Shown here: one piece after another, positions 1-5,482 of the stretch | How positions within the stretch are numbered: position 1 is the first letter of the stretch | How the letters are laid out: every line of letters begins with the position of its first letter | Origin: Deltaproteobacteria bacterium | GTDB lineage: Bacteria; Myxococcota_A; Polyangia; Polyangiales; Houyiibacteriaceae | Length of the DNA: 8,507 bases | Direction: 5' to 3' | NCBI GenBank assembly: GCA_003647035.1 | Contig: QMMB01000122.1 | Location: 1-8,507, forward strand | Made by a program: the position numbers and the translations under genes | Notes under the pieces: model-generated | Database searches by the model: none | Told to the model about the DNA's origin: nothing | The model's input: the letters and a program-made list of their open reading frames with translations, nothing else

Positions 1-12
1 AAACCCAATCCA

Positions 13-42
13 AGGACAAGCGAGGACAAAGTAGGACCAAGG
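13..42. repeat. Three 10-bp tandem units beginning AGGAC
   Basis: Three consecutive 10-bp units start at 13, 23 and 33: AGGACAAGCG, AGGACAAAGT and AGGACCAAGG. The first five bases are identical in all three and the rest are similar. The block ends exactly where the CAGTGC hexamer array begins. The period is close to one DNA helical turn. No reading frame with coding character covers it. Function is unknown, and three units could be a chance remnant of a longer array outside the window. Confidence 0.6.
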
Positions 43-105
43 CAGTGCCAGTGCCCAGTGCCAGTGCCCAGTGCCAGTGCTCAGTGCCAGTGCCAGTGCC
101 AGTGC
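43..105. repeat. CAGTGC hexamer array (left copy)
   Basis: Ten exact CAGTGC hexamers lie at 43, 49, 56, 62, 69, 75, 82, 88, 94 and 100. The first eight are arranged as pairs; single-base spacers (C55, C68, T81) separate the first four pairs, giving a 13-bp higher-order unit of two hexamers plus one base. The last four hexamers (82-105) run without a spacer. Decayed copies (CGTGCC, CCGTGCCAG) continue to about 132, next to the stop codon of the kinase gene. The array is intergenic, at the 3' end of the minus-strand operon. The same hexamer in the same orientation reappears at the right end of the window. The hexamer is not self-complementary, so no hairpin or rho-independent terminator is evident. 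Function is unknown. Confidence 0.93.
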
Positions 106-133
106 CCGTGCCACCGCTTAGTGACCGTGCCAG

Positions 134-1180
134 CTACTTTCTGCGGGTGAGGGGGATGCTGGTGTCCGGAACGGTTTCGTCTGCCGACGCCGCGTTCTTC
201 AGCGCCTCTTGGGCGGCGAAGGGCTTTGTGGCGGGCTCGCTTGGACGGGCTTGGGCGAGTTGTTCTCGGGACCAGCGGACGCTTTCGGCGATGATATGGG
301 AGTCGGTGACTTCGTCGGTGGCGCGCAGGAGGGCGGCCAGGTCGCGTGCCATGTCTCTGCTGGATGTGTAGCGTTCGAGCGGATTGCGGCGGAGGGCCTT
401 GCGGATGATGTCGCGCAGGCGGGGCGGGAGGTGCGGGCGAAGGTCTGCGAGGTCGGGGATTTCCATGTCGCGGATCGTGCCCACGAGCTTGAGTGGGTCT
501 TTGTCTTTGAAGAGCTTTTCACCCGCGAGGACCTCCCACAGCACGACGCCGACACTGAAGAGGTCGGTTTGGGCGCTCGGGTCTGCTTCGTAGGTCAGCT
601 CGGGCGCGAGATACGAGATCTTGCCTTTCACGAATCCGGGTTTCGTGATCGAGCTTCGGTCCATCGCCCGGGCGAGGCCGAAGTCCGTCAGCTTCACCAC
701 GCCGCAGTTGCTCACCATCACGTTTTGGGGCGTCACATCGCGATGGAAGATCGGCGCCGGCCTGCCTTCGGCATCCGTATGCGCGTGGGCTGCGTGAAGG
801 GCTGCGAGGACTTCGATGCCGATCGCGGCAGTCAGAGTCCAGGGCGTGTGGTTGCCGTGTTCCTTATAGCCTTGGCGCCATTCCGCCAGCGTCAGCCCCT
901 CGACCCATTCGAGGACCAAGTAGTACTCGCCCGAACGGTCCCGATCGAAATCGTGAATCTGCGCGATGTTCGGATGGTCCAGCTCCGAGACGACCCGTGC
1001 TTCCTCGACGAACATCTTCAGGAACACGGGGTTCTGGCTGAGTGGCGCGAGGACCCGCTTGATGGCCACGGGCCGCGTGAAGCCCGCGGCTCCGTGTGTC
1101 TGACCTCGATACACTTTGGCCATCCCGCCCTCGCCGGCGAGCTCCATGACCTCATATTTTCCGCCAAGTAGTTCCGACAT
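134..1180 (-). CDS. Soluble Hanks-type serine/threonine protein kinase
   Basis: This is a 348-residue cytoplasmic Ser/Thr kinase. The catalytic domain spans about residues 9-285 and has all the main landmarks: glycine-rich loop GEGGMAKV (16-23), ATP-anchoring Lys41 in VAIK, alpha-C Glu60, catalytic loop HRDVTPQN (146-153) with Asp148 and Asn153, DFG (166-168), APE (192-194) and Asp206 in the F helix. The catalytic loop has Thr where most Ser/Thr kinases have Lys (HRDLKPEN); Ser or Thr at this position recurs in myxobacteria-type kinases. The tail (286-348) is Ala/Pro-rich, with no transmembrane helix and no PASTA or other sensor domain, so the input signal is not apparent. I chose the ATG at 1180 because the kinase fold starts a few residues later; an in-frame ATG at 1270 would add 30 residues that only overlap grxD. 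No strong Shine-Dalgarno is visible. The gene begins 16 bp after the grxD stop, so co-transcription is likely. The substrate is unknown. Confidence 0.95.
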   Translation of the reverse strand: MSELLGGKYEVMELAGEGGMAKVYRGQTHGAAGFTRPVAIKRVLAPLSQNPVFLKMFVEEARVVSELDHPNIAQIHDFDRDRSGEYYLVLEWVEGLTLAEWRQGYKEHGNHTPWTLTAAIGIEVLAALHAAHAHTDAEGRPAPIFHRDVTPQNVMVSNCGVVKLTDFGLARAMDRSSITKPGFVKGKISYLAPELTYEADPSAQTDLFSVGVVLWEVLAGEKLFKDKDPLKLVGTIRDMEIPDLADLRPHLPPRLRDIIRKALRRNPLERYTSSRDMARDLAALLRATDEVTDSHIIAESVRWSREQLAQARPSEPATKPFAAQEALKNAASADETVPDTSIPLTRRK

Positions 1181-1196
1181 GGGGTCGGCTGACGTT

Positions 1197-1517
1197 TCAG
1201 CCCTCTTTCGGAGAAAGCACGGCGTCGAGATCGCCCTTTTCGTACATCTCGCGAACGATGTCGCAACCACCCACGAACTTCCCGCGAACGTAGAGCTGCG
1301 GGATCGTAGGCCAGTTGCTGAACTCTTTGATTCCGTGCCGGATGCCCGGATCCTCGAGGACGTTCACGTCCTGAAACTCCGAGCCGGCGCGGCGTAGCAC
1401 CTCGACGAGGGTCGCCGAGAATCCGCACTGTGGGAAGTGCTTGGTACCCTTCATGAAGAGCACCACATCGTTGTTGTCGATGATGCCCTGAATGCGTTCT
1501 TGCAAGGTGTCTTCCAT
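1197..1517 (-). CDS. grxD: Monothiol CGFS glutaredoxin (Grx4/GrxD type)
   Basis: Grx4-class monothiol glutaredoxins bind a glutathione-ligated [2Fe-2S] cluster as homodimers or with BolA-family partners, and they act in cytosolic Fe-S delivery and iron/redox sensing. The 106-residue single-domain protein has the CGFS active site (Cys31-Ser34), the glutathione-binding Lys23 in MKGT, the cis-proline loop WPTIPQ (69-74) and the GGCD motif (83-86). Its length is normal for the family. The ibaG stop overlaps an ATG at 1523 (ATGA). I prefer the in-frame ATG two codons later, at 1517: AGAGG sits 7 nt before it but only 1 nt before the 1523 start. The difference is two residues. Direct coupling to ibaG supports a shared Fe-S role. 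The kinase gene follows after 16 bp. Confidence 0.95.
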   Translation of the reverse strand: MEDTLQERIQGIIDNNDVVLFMKGTKHFPQCGFSATLVEVLRRAGSEFQDVNVLEDPGIRHGIKEFSNWPTIPQLYVRGKFVGGCDIVREMYEKGDLDAVLSPKEG

Positions 1518-1519
1518 CT

Positions 1520-1774
1520 TCATCCCTCTTGCTTAGCCCAACTCTCGGGCGAGTAGGTCTTGAGCGCAAGTGCATGGACGGGCCCGGCCATCAGCTCGCC
1601 CAGCGCAGCGTAGACCATCTGATGCTGTTCGATGGGCGATTTGCCCGAAAAAGCCTCCGAGACGATCAGGGCTTCCCAGTGATCTTTGGTGCCAGTAAGG
1701 TCGTTCACCACGATGTGCGACACGTCGCCGACACCCTGACGAATTCGTTGTTCCAGATCTTCCGCTTCAACCAT
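1520..1774 (-). CDS. ibaG: BolA-family protein, IbaG/BolA2 type
   Basis: This 84-residue protein is the same size as E. coli IbaG (YrbA). The C-terminal stretch HALALKTYSPESWAKQ (67-82) closely matches the IbaG/BolA2 signature and includes the invariant C-terminal His67, a cluster ligand in BolA-Grx complexes. His32 lies in the loop where BolA proteins usually offer a second His or Cys ligand; that alignment is mine by eye. The family's known role is to partner CGFS glutaredoxins in [2Fe-2S] binding and transfer, which fits the ATGA overlap with grxD. The start at 1774 has a strong GGAGG (1782-1786) 7 nt upstream. An in-frame ATG at 1966 would add 64 residues that are only the antisense of the upstream gene. 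Canonical BolA is longer, at about 105 residues, so I favour IbaG over BolA. Confidence 0.92.
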   Translation of the reverse strand: MVEAEDLEQRIRQGVGDVSHIVVNDLTGTKDHWEALIVSEAFSGKSPIEQHQMVYAALGELMAGPVHALALKTYSPESWAKQEG

Positions 1775-1798
1775 GGGGTCGCCTCCACTCAACGCACT

Positions 1799-1827
1799 TC
1801 GGTACGGCTCGGCCGGCGGCTTGTCAA
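1799..1827 (-). promoter_or_regulatory. Candidate sigma-70-type promoter for ibaG-grxD
   Basis: On the minus strand, a perfect TTGACA -35 hexamer (1822-1827) is followed after exactly 17 bp by TACCGA (1799-1804), a poor -10 match. It lies in the 62-bp gap after the membrane-protein gene and about 17 bp before the ibaG Shine-Dalgarno. This suggests ibaG-grxD-kinase can be transcribed separately from the gene upstream. The weak -10 keeps confidence low. Confidence 0.4.
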
Positions 1828-1836
1828 TCGCCCGCC

Positions 1837-2277
1837 TCAGTCGAGGCCGAACTCCCGCTTCACCGACGGACGCGACAGGACCAAAATCGTGAAAATGCCG
1901 AGGATCGTTCCGAACGGGAACATGAGACACTCCCCCCAACCGGTGAGGTAGCAAAAGGTCCACCAACGGCGCTTTCGAATCATCACGCCGACGACCAGGA
2001 GGTGGACCGCGCTCACTACGGCGAGGACTACCGCGGACACGATCAGGATCGTCACCAGCGAGCTCAGGTCCTGGAGCATGGCGTCGGAATTGCCGCCAGG
2101 AATGTCGCCCATCGCCATCGACAAGTCGCTGCCGAACTCTTGCATGAGCTTGGCGCCGGCGACTCCGTAGAACAGCGTCGGGGCTGCGCCGAGAAGAGCA
2201 ACTCCGGAGAGGATGAAGTGTCCGATCGAGAGGGCGCTCAGGTGTTCTGCATTCTCTGCGTTTGACCGTTCTTCCAA
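1837..2277 (-). CDS. Small integral membrane protein of an uncharacterised family
   Basis: The protein is about 146 residues. A polar N-terminus (NAENAEHLSALSIGH) is followed by a hydrophobic segment at about 17-40, a polar loop (45-70), a second helix at about 71-99, the basic turn RKRRWW (101-106) and one or two further helices (107-135), ending RPSVKREF. The pattern HLxxLSIxH at the N-terminus and ECLxFPxGTxLGxFTxxVLxRPSVK near the C-terminus recalls a widespread function-unknown family that I remember from myxobacteria and other large-genome bacteria; I could not verify this by search. No catalytic motif is visible. There is no suitable ATG upstream of the first helix. A TTG at 2277 is the most plausible start, with a CTG at 2241 as an alternative, and neither has a convincing Shine-Dalgarno. 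The gene is divergent from fabD with only about 37 bp between starts, and ibaG follows 62 bp downstream. Confidence 0.8.
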   Translation of the reverse strand: MEERSNAENAEHLSALSIGHFILSGVALLGAAPTLFYGVAGAKLMQEFGSDLSMAMGDIPGGNSDAMLQDLSSLVTILIVSAVVLAVVSAVHLLVVGVMIRKRRWWTFCYLTGWGECLMFPFGTILGIFTILVLSRPSVKREFGLD

Positions 2278-2314
2278 GCGAACCCCGTTGGAGATCGTGC
2301 TATGGACGCACCCG

Positions 2315-3256
2315 ATGGGCAAGGTCGCATTCGTTTTTCCCGGCCAGGGCAGCCAGAAGGTGGGCATGGGCCGCGACGCATTCGATTCTTCCGGGGCCGC
2401 TCGCGCCGTGTTCGAAGAGGCAGACGAAGCGCTCGGGGAAGCGCTCTCACAACTCTGCTTCGAGGGTCCCGAAGAAGACCTCAAACTCACTGCCAATACT
2501 CAGCCCGCCGTGCTCACGGCATCGATCGCGGTGCTCCGCGCGCTCGACGAGCGGTTCGACGTCGTGTTTGACGTGGTGGCCGGCCATAGCCTCGGCGAGT
2601 ATTCCGCGCATGTCGCGGCCGGCACCCTCGACTTTGCCGATGCCGTGCGACTCGTGCGCAAGCGCGGTCAGTACATGCAGGAGGCTGTGCCGTTCGGCGA
2701 AGGCGCCATGTCGGCCGTGCTCAAAGCCGACCGCACCTTGGTCGAGCGGATCTGCGCGGAAGTCCCGGGCTTGGTCGAAGCCGTCAACTACAACACGCCT
2801 CAACAGATTGTCATTGCCGGGGAGGTGGACGCCGTGAGCGAAGCCGGGGCGAAACTCAAGGAAGCCGGCGCGCGTGCCAGCACCCTTCCGGTCAGTGCGC
2901 CGTTTCATTCGACGCTGATGGAGCCCGCGGAGGCTCGTTTGCGCGGGGACGTCGAGCGGCTCCCGTTCTCCGACCCTGGAGTTCCGGTGTATGTCAATGT
3001 GGACGCCGCGCCCATCACCGATGCTGCCGCAGCGAAGGACGCCCTGATCCGCCAGGTGAGCCGGCCGGTCCTGTGGGAACAAAGCGTCCGCGCCATGATC
3101 GCCGACGGGGTCTCCCTCTTCGTAGAAGTGGGTCCCGGCAGGGTGTTGAGCGGGCTTCTGGCTCGAATCGACAAGGGCGCTGGGCGGGTGAGCGTCCAGG
3201 GACCGTCGGACTTCGCTGCGGCCAAGGAGGCCATCGCCGAAGCGCGAGGAGCCTGA
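2315..3256 (+). CDS. fabD: Malonyl-CoA:acyl carrier protein transacylase
   Basis: FabD transfers malonyl from CoA to ACP, supplying extender units for type II fatty-acid synthesis in the cytoplasm. At 313 residues it has the usual length. Catalytic features are clear: PGQGSQ (9-14) with Gln11, nucleophile Ser92 in GHSLGE, malonate-binding Arg117, catalytic His198 in APFHS and Gln247 in the RQVSRPV segment. The ATG at 2315 gives the classic MGKVAFVFPGQGSQ start; longer in-frame starts add non-family sequence. The Shine-Dalgarno is weak. Unlike many fab loci, no fabH, fabG, acpP or plsX is adjacent, so it appears as a single gene. A short 3' dyad (GCCTG at 3251-3255 with CAGGC at 3271-3275) has no T-run and is not a convincing terminator. 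Confidence 0.97.
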   Translation: MGKVAFVFPGQGSQKVGMGRDAFDSSGAARAVFEEADEALGEALSQLCFEGPEEDLKLTANTQPAVLTASIAVLRALDERFDVVFDVVAGHSLGEYSAHVAAGTLDFADAVRLVRKRGQYMQEAVPFGEGAMSAVLKADRTLVERICAEVPGLVEAVNYNTPQQIVIAGEVDAVSEAGAKLKEAGARASTLPVSAPFHSTLMEPAEARLRGDVERLPFSDPGVPVYVNVDAAPITDAAAAKDALIRQVSRPVLWEQSVRAMIADGVSLFVEVGPGRVLSGLLARIDKGAGRVSVQGPSDFAAAKEAIAEARGA

Positions 3257-3262
3257 TTCACT

Positions 3263-3272
3263 TGTAATTACA
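3263..3272. promoter_or_regulatory. 10-bp perfect palindrome TGTAATTACA
   Basis: A perfect 10-bp inverted repeat lies 7 bp after the fabD stop, within a locally AT-rich stretch of a GC-rich genome and about 30 bp upstream of the candidate hppA -35. It has the form of a small dimeric-regulator operator, but no regulator family can be assigned. One such palindrome in an AT-rich spot may be chance. Confidence 0.25.
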
Positions 3273-3301
3273 GGCATCTAATTGCATCGCCCTCCCTGCG
3301 T

Positions 3302-3329
3302 TTGACCTGATTTTCAAATCTTGTAGAAA
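3302..3329 (+). promoter_or_regulatory. Candidate promoter for the hppA-pgi-ROK operon
   Basis: TTGACC (3302-3307) matches the -35 consensus at five of six positions. After 16 bp comes TAGAAA (3324-3329), a four-of-six -10 match. It lies in the only sizeable non-coding gap before the operon and would give a leader of about 50 nt before the ATG at 3385, with AGAGG (3370-3374) as a ribosome binding site 10 nt upstream. The surrounding gap (3257-3384) holds no gene. It also contains two copies of GCATCTAA, at 3274 and 3344. Confidence 0.45.
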
Positions 3330-3384
3330 CGCGCCGCCCGCCAGCATCTAACCGGGGTCGGGCTCAAATAGAGGTTCAGCGCAT

Positions 3385-5466
3385 ATGCAAAATGTGATTT
3401 ACGCAGCTCCCGCAGCGGGCGTGCTCGCTCTTCTCTTCGCCTGGATGAAGGCGAGTTGGGTTAAGAAACAGGATGCTGGCGAGGCCAACATGATCGAGAT
3501 CGCCGCTCAGATTCAGGAAGGCGCGCTGGCGTTCCTCCGGGCTGAGTATCGCGTTCTCGGGATCTTCGTGCTCGTCGTCGCCTCGATTCTGGGCGTCGCT
3601 TACTTTGGCGATCCGGAGCGCGGCTGGCAGATCGCAGGGGCATTCGTGGTCGGTGCGACGTCCTCGGCACTAGCGGGCTGGATCGGCATGAAGGTCGCGA
3701 CCAACGCGAACGTGCGAACCACGGCGGCGGCTCGCATCGGCCTGTCTCCCGCGCTCAACGTGGCGTTCTCAGGCGGCACCGTCATGGGTATGACGGTCGT
3801 GGGCCTCGCGACGATTGGCCTGAGTGGGCTCTACCTCCTCTTCAACAACGTGCTCGACTGGGAGCTCGTTCGCACTGTCAACGTCCTCACGGGCTTCTCG
3901 ATGGGCGCCTCCTCGATCGCGCTCTTCGCGCGCGTTGGCGGCGGCATCTACACCAAGGCTGCGGACGTCGGCGCCGACCTCGTCGGTAAGGTCGAGGCGG
4001 GTCTTCCAGAGGACGATCCCCGCAACCCCGCCGTCATCGCAGACAACGTGGGTGACAACGTCGGCGACGTGGCCGGCATGGGCGCCGACCTCTTCGAATC
4101 CTTCGTCGGCGCCATGATCGGTGCGATGGTTCTCGGGCTGGGCTTCGACGCCGTGGTGAGCGGTGACGTCAACCCGATCATCATGCCGCTGGTCATCGCA
4201 GCTGCGGGCATCGTTTGTTCGATAGTGGGAACATTTTTCGTCCGTACCAAAGAGGGTGGCAATCCTCAGCACGCGCTCGACATGGGCGCATTTGGCGCTG
4301 CGGGCGTGATGGCAGTCGCGACGTTCGGTATTGCGCGCTACATGTGGCCCGAAGGCGGCACGACCAATGCGAGCGGCCAGCTCGTGACCTGGCTTGACGT
4401 GGGTTGGGCGACGGTCGCTGGCCTGGGCGCCGGTGTTCTCGTGGGTCTCATCACCTCCTACTACACCTCGATGGGCAAGGTTCCGGTCCAGAGCATTGCC
4501 GAACAGAGCAAGACCGGCACCGCGACGAACATCATTGCGGGGTTGGGTGTCGGTATGCAGTCGACTGCCATGCCGATCATCGTCATCGCCTTTGGAGTGG
4601 TCATCGCGGCTGAGTTTGCAGGTCTCTACGGTGTGGCCATCGCCGCGCTGGGCATGCTCTCCACCACCGGCATTCAGCTTGCGGTCGACGCGTACGGCCC
4701 CATTGCCGACAATGCCGGCGGCATTGCCCAGATGAGCGGCCAGCCGCCTGAGGTGCGTGAGCGCACGGACAAGTTGGACGCGGTCGGCAATACCACCGCC
4801 GCTATCGGCAAGGGCTTTGCTATCGGCTCTGCGGCGATGACGGCTCTTGCCCTCTTCGCTGCCTTTGCGCAGACCGCAGGCATCTCGGGCATCAATATTT
4901 CGAAGCCACTCGTCATGGCCGGCTTGTTCCTTGGTGGCATGCTCCCCTTCCTCTTCTCGTCGATGGCGATGAAGGCGGTCGGAGTCGCGGCGATGGAGAT
5001 GATCGAAGAGGTCCGTCGTCAGTTCCGCGAGATTCCGGGGCTGCTCGAGGGCAAGGCGAAGCCGGACACGGCCCGCTGCGTGAAGATCTCGACCGAGGCT
5101 TCTCTAAAGCGCATGGTGGCGCCCGGTGCGCTCGCCATTTTGACCCCGGTCGTCGTGGGCTTCACGATGGGCCCGGAGCCGCTCGGCGGCTTGCTTGCCG
5201 GTGTCACCGTGTCGGGCGTGACGATGGCCCTTTTCATGGCCAACGCCGGCGGCGCTTGGGACAACGCCAAGAAGTCGTTCGAGGGCGGCGGCGGCTACAA
5301 GATGACGGATGGTGCGGTCCACCCGAAGGGCAGCGAGGCGCACACCGCCTCGGTCGTCGGTGATACCGTCGGTGACCCCTTCAAGGACACGGCGGGTCCG
5401 TCGCTGAACATCCTCGTCAAGCTGATGAGCATCGTGGCACTCGTTCTCGCGCCGCTCCTGGTCTAG
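3385..5466 (+). CDS. hppA: Membrane-bound ion-pumping pyrophosphatase, K+-dependent type
   Basis: This polytopic inner-membrane enzyme couples PPi hydrolysis to export of H+ and/or Na+. Its 693 residues fall in the normal bacterial range, with about 16 hydrophobic segments. The active-site elements are present: DVGADLVGKVE (194-204), DPRNP (211-215), DNVGDNVGD (220-228), ADNAGG (441-446), WDNAKK (625-630) and GDTVGDPFKD (659-668). The motif GNTTAAIGKG (468-477) has Ala472 where K+-independent enzymes carry Lys, so K+ dependence is predicted. Glu238 in ADLFES is three residues after Asp235. This is the Glu position of Na+-pumping and many bacterial enzymes, not the shifted position in plant vacuolar H+-PPases. 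The pumped ion (H+, Na+ or both) cannot be settled from this. The ribosome binding site AGAGG lies 10 nt before the ATG. pgi follows after 16 bp. Confidence 0.97.
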   Translation: MQNVIYAAPAAGVLALLFAWMKASWVKKQDAGEANMIEIAAQIQEGALAFLRAEYRVLGIFVLVVASILGVAYFGDPERGWQIAGAFVVGATSSALAGWIGMKVATNANVRTTAAARIGLSPALNVAFSGGTVMGMTVVGLATIGLSGLYLLFNNVLDWELVRTVNVLTGFSMGASSIALFARVGGGIYTKAADVGADLVGKVEAGLPEDDPRNPAVIADNVGDNVGDVAGMGADLFESFVGAMIGAMVLGLGFDAVVSGDVNPIIMPLVIAAAGIVCSIVGTFFVRTKEGGNPQHALDMGAFGAAGVMAVATFGIARYMWPEGGTTNASGQLVTWLDVGWATVAGLGAGVLVGLITSYYTSMGKVPVQSIAEQSKTGTATNIIAGLGVGMQSTAMPIIVIAFGVVIAAEFAGLYGVAIAALGMLSTTGIQLAVDAYGPIADNAGGIAQMSGQPPEVRERTDKLDAVGNTTAAIGKGFAIGSAAMTALALFAAFAQTAGISGINISKPLVMAGLFLGGMLPFLFSSMAMKAVGVAAMEMIEEVRRQFREIPGLLEGKAKPDTARCVKISTEASLKRMVAPGALAILTPVVVGFTMGPEPLGGLLAGVTVSGVTMALFMANAGGAWDNAKKSFEGGGGYKMTDGAVHPKGSEAHTASVVGDTVGDPFKDTAGPSLNILVKLMSIVALVLAPLLV

Positions 5467-5482
5467 GAGTACGTTAGGGGCC

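Noticed and set aside
43..132. CRISPR array
   Set aside because: The units are 6 bp with no unique spacers; this is a simple tandem repeat.
45..371. Plus-strand frame whose N-terminus reads as Pro-Val repeats from the hexamer array
   Set aside because: The Pro-Val run is only the translation of the CAGTGC repeat, the rest is antisense to the kinase 3' end, and there is no ribosome binding site.
209..1171. Long plus-strand open frame (320 codons) across the kinase gene
   Set aside because: It is antisense to a kinase with complete motifs, its translation matches no recognisable fold, and it reflects high-GC codon bias.
1181..1270. Kinase start at the upstream ATG at 1270
   Set aside because: The added 30 residues lie inside the grxD coding region in another frame and are not part of the kinase fold.
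1775..1966. Longer ibaG product starting at 1966
   Set aside because: The extra 64 residues are antisense to the membrane-protein gene and unlike BolA. The 1774 start has GGAGG at 7 nt.
3251..3275. Rho-independent terminator after fabD
   Set aside because: The 5-bp GCCTG/CAGGC stem has a 15-nt loop and no following T-run.
2447..3277. Minus-strand open frame (276 codons) across fabD
   Set aside because: FabD has full catalytic motifs in the plus frame; the antisense translation shows no family features.
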